Source: Betaproteobacteria bacterium (GTDB lineage Bacteria > Pseudomonadota > Gammaproteobacteria > Burkholderiales > SG8-41). Taken from it: a stretch of DNA of 64,000 bases. A program made the translations under genes and the position numbers. Below are positions 45,240 to 53,916 of the stretch, piece after piece. The stretch is taken from the NCBI GenBank assembly GCA_900299145.1, contig OMIN01000090.1, positions 1 through 64,000 on the forward strand, written 5' to 3'. The notes below the pieces were generated by a model. The model did not search any database. It was not told the DNA's origin and saw only the letters and a list, made by a program, of their open reading frames with translations. The first letter of the stretch is position 1; every line of letters starts with the position of its first letter.

Positions 45240-46247
45240 CTACGATTCCACGTCGACGATTTTTCCCGTTTGCGTGGATTTGATCGCGGCTTCAAGTGCG
45301 GAAATGTTCGCAATCATCTGCGATTGCGGCACGGGGTAGGGTGCACGGCCCTCGGCGGCATCGGCGAACGCTTCGAGATTCGCCAGTACATTGGGCGCCG
45401 GCGCGTACTCCTTCACCACGCGCGGCTGTCCGCGAATGACTTTCGTTAGCACCCAGCCTTCGGGTGCTTCCGGATGCGTTTTGTCACGCACTTCCACCCA
45501 GCCCTTGCTGCCGTAGACGGCGAATCTGCCGTCGAATGGGGTCGCCAGTACCGCGCTAATTAGCGCGTGGCCGCCCTTTTTGAAGGTCAACATGATCGCC
45601 AGCGTGTCGCCGTTGACGAGTTGGCTATCGAGTTGTTTGACGCTGGCGAAAACCTGCGCCGCTTCGCCGAACACGCCCACCGACAGATCAAGTAAATGAA
45701 TGCCGGTAGCCGTCATTGGCCCGGCAGGCGCTTCCTCGGTCGACAAACGCCAATTGTCGGCGGCGAGTGACAGAAATTTGTCCTGACTGAAGTTGGCCTC
45801 GATTTGCAGCGGAGTGCCGATTTCGCCAGCGTGAATCATGCGCATGGCTTCGATGATCGGCGGCTCGAAGCGCCGTTCGTGGCCAACGGCTAGAGCGACT
45901 TTGTTACGATTCACGGCCTCGACCGCACGCAGTACATCGGCGCGATTCATCGACAGCGGCTTTTCGCAGAAGACGTGCTTGCCGGCATTGGCCACGGCAA
46001 CAATTTGCTCGGTGTGCAGCGTGTGCGGCGTGCACAGCACCACGCCCTGAATCTCCGGATCACGCAGCGCGGCTTGCAGATCGGTGACGAGTTCAACGCC
46101 ATGCGTGCGGGCGTAGCCTGCGATGCCGGGCGTGCTGGCCGCGTTCGGTTCGACCACTTTTAACACATTGATTTTATTGCTCTTTTTTATCTGGGGCACC
46201 ATGATCTTGCCCCACCAGCCCAGCCCCGCGAGTGCTACGTTGAACAT
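45240..46247 (-). CDS. Gfo/Idh/MocA-family oxidoreductase, second copy
   Basis: The 335-residue paralog of the dehydrogenase at 43244 shares the opening V-A-x-x-GLGWWGKIMV, VFCEKPLSMNRADVL near residue 93 and GPMTATGIHLLDLSVGVFG near residue 175. Sequence beyond the NAD domain differs clearly, so the two probably act on different substrates or successive steps. Its start lies three bases after the stop of the LLM monooxygenase, indicating co-transcription with that gene. Confidence 0.85.
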   Translation of the reverse strand: MFNVALAGLGWWGKIMVPQIKKSNKINVLKVVEPNAASTPGIAGYARTHGVELVTDLQAALRDPEIQGVVLCTPHTLHTEQIVAVANAGKHVFCEKPLSMNRADVLRAVEAVNRNKVALAVGHERRFEPPIIEAMRMIHAGEIGTPLQIEANFSQDKFLSLAADNWRLSTEEAPAGPMTATGIHLLDLSVGVFGEAAQVFASVKQLDSQLVNGDTLAIMLTFKKGGHALISAVLATPFDGRFAVYGSKGWVEVRDKTHPEAPEGWVLTKVIRGQPRVVKEYAPAPNVLANLEAFADAAEGRAPYPVPQSQMIANISALEAAIKSTQTGKIVDVES

Positions 46248-46250
46248 GGT

Positions 46251-47351
46251 CTATTTCCCTTGTGATCCCAGTGCCGCGTTGACGCGCGGCATGACTTCTT
46301 CGGCCATCAGTTGCATGGAGCGCTTGCCGAGCGCCGGGTCGATCCAGTCATGGCAGGCGTAAATTAGTGTGCCGAAGTCACCAACTTTTTCGCGGAAGGC
46401 GAGAATCTGATCCACCACGTTGTTGACCGTGCCGGCGATCACCAATTTGTCGGCGACGTAATCCGGCGTGATTGCGGCATCAGGCATGCTCTGGTCGACC
46501 TTGAATAAATTGCCACGACCGGCAAAGCCCACCAGTTTGCGAATGAGTTGCTTGAAGTAAAAGTGATACGGGCCTTCGGCAGTTTTGCCATAACGTTGTG
46601 CAGTCTTTTCATCGTCCGCTACGAAAATGCTTTTTGCCACGCGCCAGTCAGCCGGGTTGGCAACCTGCCCGACGTTTTTCCTGCCTTCGGCATAATTCGG
46701 CCAATGGGTTTTCACCCATTCCGGCATCAGGAAGTTGGCCGAGATCGGCTGCCAGCCGCGTTCCGCCATCGCGGTCACACCCTTGGAGAACGGCGCCACC
46801 ACGGTGCCCACTATGAGCGGATGCGGCTTTTGAAACGGCTTGAGGATATAGCCCTGGCCGATTTCGGGAATCATGGTTTTTTCGGTGGTGACATTCCAGA
46901 ATTTGCCTTGCAGCTTGTACGGTGGATCGGATTCCCAGATTTTCAGCACCATGTCGATGCCCTCGACAAACATGGCGTTTCGGTCATTGTTCAGATTGCC
47001 GAACACTTCCGCGTCGGATATCAGCCCGCCCGGGCTGATGCCCATGATGAAGCGGCCTTCCAGCATGTTGTCGAGCATCGCCACTTGTGCCGCAATGGCG
47101 GCTGGGTGCATGCAGGGAATGTTAATGGTGCCTGTGCCGAGCTTGATGCGCTTGGTGTCGGAAATCAGACTCGCCAGAAACGCCATGCAATGCGTGACCG
47201 TCTCGGCAGCATCGGTGACATGCTCACCGACAAAGGCTTCTTCAAAGCCCAATTTGTCGGCGAGAATAATGGCTTCGCGATCCTCGCGCAGCGATTGCGG
47301 GTAGTACTTGCCGGGCGGATGCAGCGGCATCATGAAGGTGGCGAGTTTCAT
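46251..47351 (-). CDS. LLM-class flavin-dependent monooxygenase
   Basis: The 366-residue luciferase-like flavin enzyme oxygenates a small organic substrate with a reduced flavin supplied by a partner reductase. It has the family start LATFMMPLHPPG, FEEAFVGEHVTDAAET near residue 36, LGTGTINIPCMHPAAIAAQVAMLDN (spread over residues 71-95), GRFIMGISPGGLISDAEVF near 97, and a C-terminal GTVNNVVDQILAFREKVG. The limonene-monooxygenase-like subgroup fits best by eye. It is first of a minus-strand run with the dehydrogenase and FAH genes. Confidence 0.85.
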   Translation of the reverse strand: MKLATFMMPLHPPGKYYPQSLREDREAIILADKLGFEEAFVGEHVTDAAETVTHCMAFLASLISDTKRIKLGTGTINIPCMHPAAIAAQVAMLDNMLEGRFIMGISPGGLISDAEVFGNLNNDRNAMFVEGIDMVLKIWESDPPYKLQGKFWNVTTEKTMIPEIGQGYILKPFQKPHPLIVGTVVAPFSKGVTAMAERGWQPISANFLMPEWVKTHWPNYAEGRKNVGQVANPADWRVAKSIFVADDEKTAQRYGKTAEGPYHFYFKQLIRKLVGFAGRGNLFKVDQSMPDAAITPDYVADKLVIAGTVNNVVDQILAFREKVGDFGTLIYACHDWIDPALGKRSMQLMAEEVMPRVNAALGSQGK

Positions 47352-47643
47352 GGGAATCTTTCAGCGGCAGTGCCGGCAGGTGGAAAAAAATTGGAAAAGC
47401 GGTTGCCGGTTAAATACTGCGAGATCGCGCCTTCACGGTATGGGGCGGATCGATGGCGATACGCGTCGGTCTGATGCAAGCGGGCAACCGCGCGAAATTG
47501 CGCGTGCGATTGTGCCTTCGCTGGCGCTGAAATTCAAGGCGAGCGTCAGGCGGCGGCGTTGTTCCGCATCGTCACGGCGGAATCTTAAAAAAATATATAA
47601 AAACAGATACTTACGATACGATTGCAAGAATGAGGCTGTCACT
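47352..47643. other. Spacer with 18-bp motif and possible decayed coding remnant
   Basis: No intact gene is seen. On the plus strand, 47478-47540 reads like the end of a coding region (REIARAIVPSLALKFKA) that could continue in another frame as ERQAAALFRIVTAES to a stop at about 47586. If real, this is the frameshifted 3' remnant of an unidentified gene; it could also be chance. Confidence 0.3.
47596..47613 (+). repeat. 18-bp polar motif, copy 12
   Basis: TATAAAAACAGATACTTA, 31 bp before the end of the minus-strand CMD gene and antisense to the genes on both sides. Confidence 0.8.
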
Positions 47644-48420
47644 TCAGTCTGGCTTAAGCACGTCACTCAGCACCGCCAGCGCATTTAGCGCAGGTGCAAA
47701 GCCACTGAACGGCGCGGTTTGAATGACGGCTTCCAGCACTTCGGCACGCGTGACGCCGAGGTTGACCGCAGCTTGCCCGAATTTCCTGGTTTGTGCTTCC
47801 AGCCGCAGCGCGGTGAAGCTGGCGACGGAAACCAGCACGCGCTGGCGCTGTGTAAGGCCGGGCCGAAACCAGATTTCCCCATAGCCATATTGAATGGCCA
47901 CCGGATAGAGCGCGCCGGTTACCGGATTGCCCGGCGCGGCGTAGCCCTTGTCACCGCCTTCGCGATGCAGCGCTTTCAGTAAATCATTGCCGCGCGTCAT
48001 CAGTTCGTCCAGCGAGTCATCACGCGGGAGCTGTTTTCCTACTGACACACCACGCTGATTGAAGACGGCAGCGGCAGTATCGAGCGCTTCTTCGGAGGCG
48101 GTAAAGCCCGCATAAATGCCGATCTGGATGATGACTTCCTGAATGGCAAGCGCGTCCATGCCGATATTGAGGGCTGCCGCAACGTAACGCCGCAGCGTGG
48201 TTTGGCGCTGCAATGAGGCGAGCGCCGCGAGTGTACAAGCCATACGATCCATGAGTGACAGCCCGGGGCGGCCCCATACGAGGCCAAATTCGGTTTCCGA
48301 CATGAGGTCACGAAAATTCGGCACGGCGTCGCTGTTGGCCGTGGCCGTGGCGGCTTCGGCGCCGAACAATGTTGCGCGCATGGCTTCGCCGCGTTGGCGC
48401 AGTTCTTTGCGTGTGGTCAT
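47644..48420 (-). CDS. Carboxymuconolactone decarboxylase (AhpD-like) family protein, two-domain
   Basis: The 258-residue protein contains two CMD-type repeats, about residues 40-125 and 165-250 (FGLVWGRPGLSLMDRMACTL and EIWFRPGLTQRQRVLVSV open them). The C-x-x-C of AhpD-type peroxidases is absent, so a gamma-carboxymuconolactone decarboxylase-like role in aromatic breakdown is more likely than peroxide reduction. The start MTTRKELRQRG at 48420 is preferred; upstream in-frame sequence is unrelated. It is divergent from the SCP2-like/hydrolase pair. Confidence 0.82.
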   Translation of the reverse strand: MTTRKELRQRGEAMRATLFGAEAATATANSDAVPNFRDLMSETEFGLVWGRPGLSLMDRMACTLAALASLQRQTTLRRYVAAALNIGMDALAIQEVIIQIGIYAGFTASEEALDTAAAVFNQRGVSVGKQLPRDDSLDELMTRGNDLLKALHREGGDKGYAAPGNPVTGALYPVAIQYGYGEIWFRPGLTQRQRVLVSVASFTALRLEAQTRKFGQAAVNLGVTRAEVLEAVIQTAPFSGFAPALNALAVLSDVLKPD

Positions 48421-48533
48421 GAGACTTTCCGAAAGTAGCAAAGCAGCGTGGCCCGGCGAATTTCGCCGTGCAACGGGTTGGTGCGCCAGAGTATACTTTG
48501 CGCGATTAAGTCGCAGCAACGGAACATGAAGCC

Positions 48534-48899
48534 ATGGAACAACTTACGCAGGCAGTGAATGCCAACGACCGGCTGGTGTGGCGTGGGCGCTTTGTTGACA
48601 CCGCATTTTTGGTTGAAGTCGGCGACGTGCCGTGGCTCATCAAAATTCATGCGGGGCGAATCACTTCGGTCACGCGCGGCCCCTTTGTGATGCCCGCTTG
48701 GGCCTTCGCCCTGCGCGCGCCGCGCGAGGCATGGGAGCAGTTCTGGCGCGCCGATCCGCCGCCAGGGTTTCACGACTTGATGGCGCTGGTGAAGCGCCGC
48801 GCCTTGCGCATAGAAGGCAATCTGCATCCCTTCATGGCGAATCTGCTGTATTTCAAGGACGTGATGGCGGCGCTGCGGCCGAAAGCGGGGGCGCAATGA
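48534..48899 (+). CDS. Small SCP2-like protein (tentative)
   Basis: The 121-residue soluble protein has no signal peptide. Its pattern, ALRAPREAWEQFWRADPPPGFHDLMALVKRR with a final FMANLLYFKDVMAALRP, resembles the end of an SCP2-type sterol-carrier fold that binds hydrophobic acyl ligands; I am not certain of this. The stop overlaps the start of the alpha/beta hydrolase (ATGA), so the two are co-translated and probably work on the same substrate, perhaps with this protein presenting it. Confidence 0.5.
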   Translation: MEQLTQAVNANDRLVWRGRFVDTAFLVEVGDVPWLIKIHAGRITSVTRGPFVMPAWAFALRAPREAWEQFWRADPPPGFHDLMALVKRRALRIEGNLHPFMANLLYFKDVMAALRPKAGAQ

Positions 48900-49747
48900 G
48901 TGCGGCCCATTTTGAACCGGTCACCGGACGCTATCTGCGTCTGGAATTGCTGGGCAAGCCGCACCGTGTGTATGTTGAAGAGGCGGGCGCGGGCATACCG
49001 CTGCTGTGCCTGCACACGGCGGGCGCGGATACACGCCAATATCGCGGCATCCTGAACGAGCCGGGTATTCTCAAGGACTTTCGCGTGATCGCGTTTGATC
49101 TGCCATGGCATGGTAAATCGTCGCCACCCGCGGGCTGGCACAACGCGGATTACCAGCTAACCTCCCGCGACTATCTCGACATCATCGTGGCCATGGTGGA
49201 TGCGCTGCAACTCGACAAACCAGTGGCGATGGGCTGTTCCATCGGCGGGCGCATCGCGTTGCATCTGGCGCTGGAATACCCGCAACAGTTCCGCGCCATT
49301 ATCGGATTACAGGCGGGCGCGCACGTCGATCCCTATTACGACCTTAACTGGCTGCACCGCCCCGACGTGCATGGCGGCGAAGTGGCTGCGGGGATTGTGT
49401 CGGGCTTGATGGGGCCGCGCAGCCCGGAAGCCGAGCGCTGGGAAACACTATGGCATTACATGCAGGGCGGGCCGGGTGTGTTCAAGGGCGATCTGCATTT
49501 TTACACCAAGGATGGAGACGTGCGTTCGCGCGTGTCTGACATCGACACTGCAGGTTGTCCGCTTTATTTGCTGTCGGGCGAATACGATTACTCGTGCGCT
49601 CCAGACGATACACGCGATCTCGCGCGGCGCATCAAGGGCACGCAAGCAGTCATCATGGAAGGGCTGGGGCACTTCCCGATGAGCGAAGATCCGGCGCGGT
49701 TTTTGACCTATTTACTGCCGGTGCTGGATGAAATACGGCGCAGGTAA
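48896..49747 (+). CDS. Alpha/beta hydrolase
   Basis: The 283-residue alpha/beta-fold hydrolase has an oxyanion block LLCLHTAGADTRQY near residue 37, the nucleophile elbow GCSIGG with Ser115, a probable acid in SGEYDYSC near residue 227, and the catalytic His in GLGHFPMSEDP near residue 258. The set is complete, so it should be active. MhpC- or enol-lactonase-like C-C or ester hydrolysis is plausible. It is translationally coupled to the SCP2-like gene and ends at a hairpin spanning its stop codon. Confidence 0.85.
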   Translation: MSAAHFEPVTGRYLRLELLGKPHRVYVEEAGAGIPLLCLHTAGADTRQYRGILNEPGILKDFRVIAFDLPWHGKSSPPAGWHNADYQLTSRDYLDIIVAMVDALQLDKPVAMGCSIGGRIALHLALEYPQQFRAIIGLQAGAHVDPYYDLNWLHRPDVHGGEVAAGIVSGLMGPRSPEAERWETLWHYMQGGPGVFKGDLHFYTKDGDVRSRVSDIDTAGCPLYLLSGEYDYSCAPDDTRDLARRIKGTQAVIMEGLGHFPMSEDPARFLTYLLPVLDEIRRR

Positions 49748-49758
49748 ACCCTGCGCCG
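49736..49758 (+). terminator. Hairpin spanning the hydrolase stop codon
   Basis: CGGCGCAGG (49736-49744) and CCTGCGCCG (49750-49758) pair perfectly around TAAAC, so the stop codon lies in the loop. It has no T-tract and may protect the mRNA end or assist the second hairpin. Confidence 0.45.
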
Positions 49759-49773
49759 TGGTCGCGAATGCGT

Positions 49774-49800
49774 GCCAGCACGCGCTGGCGTTTATTCTTA
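49774..49800 (+). terminator. Intrinsic terminator after alpha/beta hydrolase
   Basis: GCCAGC and GCTGGC form a stem with a 4-base loop, followed by GTTTATTCTTAT. It overlaps the last codons of the convergent GST gene. Confidence 0.6.
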
Positions 49801-50502
49801 TGCTGCGGCGGCGCCCAACACGTCGTTGGATACGTATTTCGCCAGCCAGCGTTTGTTGATAATCAGGTTTTCCTGCCACACCGCTTCGATGTTGGCGACG
49901 GTGGAAGACTTCACTGCCTGCGAAGCGAGCAATGCATCGCGCCACGCTTTCAGATGCGGGAATTTCTCGATTATGCCGAGCGGGCGCAGCGCGTTCATAA
50001 ACGTATAGCGTTGTAAAAACGGCGCATAGGCGGCATCCACCAGCGACAGTTTTGGGCCATTAAAAAACGGGCCGTCGTTGCCGCGCTTGGCGAGCGCATC
50101 ATTCAGTTTACCAAACACTTCGGCGATTTTTTCCGATTTCCTGGTGAATTCTTCCTCGGAATCCGAATACATGGTTTGTGAAATTGCACTGGCGAAGGTG
50201 GAGACATAATCCGTCCACGCGCGATTGCGTGCCCGGGTCACCGGATCGGCCGGGTGCAGTTGCGGCGCCGCGGTTTCGTCCAGATACTCGGCGATGGCGT
50301 TGGATTCAAACAGTGCGTCGTTCTCGCCGATACGCAGCACCGGCACCTTGGCGTGCGGCGAGATTTTCAGAAACCAGTCGGGGCGGTTATTGCGGTCAAT
50401 ATAGGTGATGTCGTACTCGATGTTCTTCGCGCGCAACACGATTGCTGCGCGTTGCACCCAGGGGCAAGTTTTGAAGCTGCACAGCATTGGTTTGGCAGAC
50501 AT
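49798..50502 (-). CDS. Glutathione S-transferase family protein
   Basis: The 234-residue protein has an N-terminal thioredoxin-like GSH domain: CSFKTCPWVQRAAIVLRAKN near residue 8, VPVLRIGENDALFESNAIAEYLD near residue 53 with the E-S GSH-binding pair. An all-helical C-terminal domain with LSLVDAAYAPFLQR near residue 155 follows. The Cys in TCPWVQ suggests an Omega- or Beta-like, thiol-transfer enzyme. The start MSAKPMLCSF at 50502 is used. It follows the acyl-CoA dehydrogenase gene on the minus strand. Confidence 0.85.
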   Translation of the reverse strand: MSAKPMLCSFKTCPWVQRAAIVLRAKNIEYDITYIDRNNRPDWFLKISPHAKVPVLRIGENDALFESNAIAEYLDETAAPQLHPADPVTRARNRAWTDYVSTFASAISQTMYSDSEEEFTRKSEKIAEVFGKLNDALAKRGNDGPFFNGPKLSLVDAAYAPFLQRYTFMNALRPLGIIEKFPHLKAWRDALLASQAVKSSTVANIEAVWQENLIINKRWLAKYVSNDVLGAAAA

Positions 50503-50597
50503 GGTTTTCTCCAGATTGAAGTTGTAGGGATTCAGCCGATGGAAAGTTGCATCAGCCCCCATCCTATCCTTCCCCAGCGAGCAGGGGAAGGGATGAA

Positions 50598-51785
50598 TCA
50601 GTTTGCGGGCATGCCGTTGCGCAGCAAATCGCGCGCGATAAACCAGCGGTGCACTTCGCTGGGGCCTTCGTATATGCGCCATACGCGACAGGCGCGCGCC
50701 ATGTACTCCAGCGGCATGTCCTTGGTCATGCCCATGCCGCCGAACATTTGCATTGCGCGATCCACCACGCGGGTGATCATTTCGGTGCCCTGCAACTTGA
50801 CCATGGCCGCGTCGCGCCGCCAGTTGGCTTCACCTGCGTCGATTTTGCAGGCCAGCCGCCAGGTGATGAGGCGCACCATTTCCATTTCCTGAAAACTGTC
50901 GGCGAGCCACCACTGGATCGCCTGGCGGTCGGCGAGCGGCTTGCCGAAGGTGATGCGTTCGTGCGCGTAGGGCAGCATCAAATCCATGCAGCGGCGGGCG
51001 TAGCCAAGCGCCCGCGCGGCGATTTCCATGCGGCGCACGCCGAGTCGATTCTGCATCGGGCCGAAGCCGTTGCCTACCGTGCCCAGCACCTGATCGTCAG
51101 ACAGTTCAACATTATCAAAGAACACGCCATACGGCGCGTGTTCGCCGATGGTATTAAGCACCGTCGGTATCGACATGCCCTTGGCGCCCTTGTCCACCAG
51201 AAACGCTGTGATGCCGCCGCGCGAGCCTTTGGCCGGATCAGTCACGGCCATCACGATGATAAAGTCAGCCTTGCGCGCGTTGCTGATGAAAATTTTCTGG
51301 CCGTTGATGACCCACTTGCCGTTTTTGTATTCGGCGCGGGTTTTCATGCCTGCCGGGTCGGAGCCCGCCCCTGGCTCGGTGATGGCAATGGCACTTTTCT
51401 TTTCGCCATTCGCGTAAGGGATAAAGTATTTCTGAATCTGGTCGCCCTTGCAGGTTTCTTTCAGCATGAATAGATTCGGACTGTCCGGTGGCAACGTCCA
51501 CGGCGTAATGCTGGTTTTGAGTTCTTCTGCCACAACCGCCTTGGCCAGCATGCCGAGATTCTGTCCGCCATATTCTTCAGGCACGTCGATGCCATAGAGG
51601 CCGATTTCCTTGGCCTTTTTATCCAGCGCTTTTTCGGCCTCGGGGTCGATCAGCGGTGCGTCGGTGAGACCGCGCTCGGCCTCGCGGCGGATCACGTCTT
51701 TTTCCAGCGGCAGCAGTTCCTCGCGGGTGAATCGGGCCACGGTGTCGCGCAGCATGCGCAGTTCTTCGGGCAGGGTGAAATCCAT
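50598..51785 (-). CDS. Acyl-CoA dehydrogenase
   Basis: The 395-residue FAD enzyme introduces a 2,3 double bond into an acyl-CoA and passes electrons to ETF. AIAITEPGAGSDPAGMKTRAEY near residue 132 binds FAD and substrate, GKPLADRQAIQWWLADSFQEMEM near 275 is in the third domain, and YEGPSEVHRWFIARDLL near 370 carries the catalytic Glu and ends the protein. The Y-E-G-P-S-E form is typical of the family. The chain-length or branched-chain preference cannot be read from the sequence. Confidence 0.9.
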   Translation of the reverse strand: MDFTLPEELRMLRDTVARFTREELLPLEKDVIRREAERGLTDAPLIDPEAEKALDKKAKEIGLYGIDVPEEYGGQNLGMLAKAVVAEELKTSITPWTLPPDSPNLFMLKETCKGDQIQKYFIPYANGEKKSAIAITEPGAGSDPAGMKTRAEYKNGKWVINGQKIFISNARKADFIIVMAVTDPAKGSRGGITAFLVDKGAKGMSIPTVLNTIGEHAPYGVFFDNVELSDDQVLGTVGNGFGPMQNRLGVRRMEIAARALGYARRCMDLMLPYAHERITFGKPLADRQAIQWWLADSFQEMEMVRLITWRLACKIDAGEANWRRDAAMVKLQGTEMITRVVDRAMQMFGGMGMTKDMPLEYMARACRVWRIYEGPSEVHRWFIARDLLRNGMPAN

Positions 51786-51840
51786 CGAAGTCTCCAGAGA
51801 TGCGGGCGATTTGTCCGCCGATAATAGATGTTACGAAGCG

Positions 51841-52656
51841 CTATTTTACAAAGCGTTGTTGGCCGGTAAATAGCAGGTAATGTTTGTTGACTGCACGGCC
51901 GATCATCGTGATGCCGGTTTTAACGGCAATGTCGTGGCCCATTTGCGTGAGGCCCGAGCGCGACACCAGAAATGGAATCTGCATTTGCGCGGCTTTGATG
52001 ACCATTTCCGATGTGAGCCGGCCGGTGGTGTAAAAAATTTTGTCGCTGCCGTCAACCCGGTCGAGCCACATTTTGCCGGCGATCGCATCCACGGCGTTGT
52101 GCCGGCCTACGTCCTCGATGAACATCAGAATGCTGCCAGCGTTATCCGCGAGTGCACAGCCGTGCACGGCGCCGGCGCTTTTATAAATCGTCTCATGGCG
52201 GCGCACGTTGTCGAGCAGGGTATAGAGCGTGGCTTCGCTCAAGGTTACGTCATTGCGTAACTGAATAGCGTCGATTTCCTCCATCAAATCGCCGAACACC
52301 GTACCCTGGCCGCAGCCAGTGGTGACGGTGCGTTTTTGCATTTTTTCGTCGAGATTATTCAACGCGCTTCGCGTGGTAATGGCTGCCGCGTTGGTTTCCC
52401 AGTCGACCTGCACTTCGGCGATTTCGTCGATACTTTTTACGAGGCGTTGGTTGCGCAAGTAGCCCAGCGCCAAGGCTTCGGGCGCTTGCCCTAACGTCAT
52501 CAGCGTGACGATTTCGCGTTTGTCGATGTAAAGCGTTAGCGGGTGTTCGCCGGCGATGGGTGTGGGGATGTGTTGGCCGTGTTCATTGGTGGCCTCTACC
52601 GTTGTAGTGAGAGGCCGGTAGGCATTGCTGGTTTTAGGAATTTCAGGGGAAGACAT
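51841..52656 (-). CDS. fdhD: Formate dehydrogenase sulfurtransferase FdhD
   Basis: The 271-residue protein delivers sulfur from IscS to the molybdenum cofactor of formate dehydrogenase. TTGCGQGTVFGD near residue 115 contains the single functional Cys (a CGQG form in place of C-x-x-C), FIEDVGRHNAVDAIAGKMW near residue 180 and TTGRLTSEMVIKAAQM near residue 208 are signature blocks. The start at 52656 is used. The next gene upstream, moaA, belongs to the same cofactor pathway; no formate dehydrogenase gene lies in this window. Confidence 0.93.
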   Translation of the reverse strand: MSSPEIPKTSNAYRPLTTTVEATNEHGQHIPTPIAGEHPLTLYIDKREIVTLMTLGQAPEALALGYLRNQRLVKSIDEIAEVQVDWETNAAAITTRSALNNLDEKMQKRTVTTGCGQGTVFGDLMEEIDAIQLRNDVTLSEATLYTLLDNVRRHETIYKSAGAVHGCALADNAGSILMFIEDVGRHNAVDAIAGKMWLDRVDGSDKIFYTTGRLTSEMVIKAAQMQIPFLVSRSGLTQMGHDIAVKTGITMIGRAVNKHYLLFTGQQRFVK

Positions 52657-52660
52657 GCTT

Positions 52661-52732
52661 GTAAACAGTAAACGGTGAACAGTGAACGGTGGCTGCACGG
52701 TTACTGTTCACCGTTCACTGTTGACTATTCAC
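52661..52732. repeat. Heptad inverted-repeat element D (fdhD-moaA spacer)
   Basis: The left half is GTAAACA, GTAAACG, GTGAACA, GTGAACG (52661-52688); the right half is TGTTCAC, CGTTCAC, TGTTGAC, TATTCAC (52705-52732) in the opposite sense. The two halves form an imperfect stem around a short GGCTGCACGGTTAC-like centre. It fills almost the whole spacer between moaA and fdhD. Confidence 0.8.
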
Positions 52733-52746
52733 AGGGTGGGCGGCGG

Positions 52747-53784
52747 TCAGCCGCCGATATACGACATCTCGATCTTTTCCAGCTTCACCGTTTTCTCGGA
52801 ACGAATCTCCGAATACCGATCCGTACGCTTGTCCCACACGCCACGTATGAAAGTATCGAGATCACCGTCGCTGGCGCCATTGCGCAGCAACGCACGCAGG
52901 TCATGCCCGCTGGTGGCAAACAAACAGGTGTAGAGCTTGCCTTCAGTGGAAATGCGGGCGCGGGTGCAGTCTTTGCAGAACGCCTGCGTCACCGAGGCGA
53001 TGACGCCGATTTCGCCCGAGCCATCCTTGTATCGCCAGCGCTCGGCGACTTCGCCGGTGTAATTCGGATCAGCGGGTTCCAGCGGCATTTCGCGGCTGAT
53101 GGTGTCGACAATCTCGCGTGCGGTGACGACATCATCCATGCGCCAGCCGTTGGTGTGGCCGACATCCATGAATTCGATAAACCGCAGTATGTGTCCTTGC
53201 TGCTTGAAATAGCGCGCCATCGGCACGATGCTGTGTTCGTTGACGCCGCGCTTGACGACCATGTTGATCTTGATTGGTGATAGGCCTGCCGCGGCGGCAG
53301 CATCAATACCTTCCAGCACCTTGGCAACGGGAAAATCTACGTCGTTCATTGCCATGAAGATTTTATCATCGAGGGAATCGAGGCTTACCGTGATACGGTT
53401 CAAGCCGGCAGCCTTGAGACCGCGCGCCTTTTTGGCGAGCGACGAGCCGTTGGTGGTCAACGTCAAATCCAGATCGGGAATTTCCGCCAGCATGCCGATG
53501 AGCTGCTCGATGTTGCGGCGGATCAGCGGCTCACCACCAGTCAAGCGAATTTTCTGGACGCCATGGCGCGTGAATGTTCGCGCCAACCGCGTGATTTCCT
53601 CGAACGACAGGAGAGCGCTGCGTTCCAGAAACTGATAGTCCTTGCCAAACACTTCCTTTGGCATGCAATAGGTGCAGCGAAAATTGCAGCGGTCGGTGAT
53701 CGAAATGCGCAAGTCTCGCAGCGGCCGACCGAGGCGATCGCGCGTTGCGGCAGGCGAGGCATTACGTGGGGCGAGTGCGGTCAT
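52747..53784 (-). CDS. moaA: GTP 3',8-cyclase (molybdenum cofactor)
   Basis: The 345-residue radical-SAM enzyme starts molybdopterin synthesis by rearranging GTP. The SAM cluster motif C33-N-F-R-C37-T-Y-C40 is intact, as is [10 protein letters not shown] near residue 75. The second [4Fe-4S] site is [19 protein letters not shown] (Cys near residues 275-295), and the essential C-terminal Gly-Gly (SYIGG) is present. The start MTALAPRN at 53784 is chosen. It pairs with fdhD downstream on the same strand. Confidence 0.96.
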   Translation of the reverse strand: MTALAPRNASPAATRDRLGRPLRDLRISITDRCNFRCTYCMPKEVFGKDYQFLERSALLSFEEITRLARTFTRHGVQKIRLTGGEPLIRRNIEQLIGMLAEIPDLDLTLTTNGSSLAKKARGLKAAGLNRITVSLDSLDDKIFMAMNDVDFPVAKVLEGIDAAAAAGLSPIKINMVVKRGVNEHSIVPMARYFKQQGHILRFIEFMDVGHTNGWRMDDVVTAREIVDTISREMPLEPADPNYTGEVAERWRYKDGSGEIGVIASVTQAFCKDCTRARISTEGKLYTCLFATSGHDLRALLRNGASDGDLDTFIRGVWDKRTDRYSEIRSEKTVKLEKIEMSYIGG

Positions 53785-53850
53785 GATTGCGCTGACTGTC
53801 GGGGTGCCGATTATGGCAAATGTGATGCTCCGCAGCAACTAAAAATAGTG

Positions 53851-53868
53851 TTTTAAATCAGATAGTTA
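53851..53868 (+). repeat. 18-bp polar motif, copy 13
   Basis: TTTTAAATCAGATAGTTA, upstream of minus-strand moaA and antisense to it. Confidence 0.65.
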
Positions 53869-53916
53869 TGTATTTCAAGCGTGCAGCGGTTGAGAGTGTC
53901 CCGGCGGTGCGTTTGA

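Noticed and set aside
47433-47666. Minus-strand frame covering the 18-bp motif and spacer
   Set aside because: It starts inside the CMD gene, has no ribosome-binding site, and its hydrophobic part is only the motif translated.
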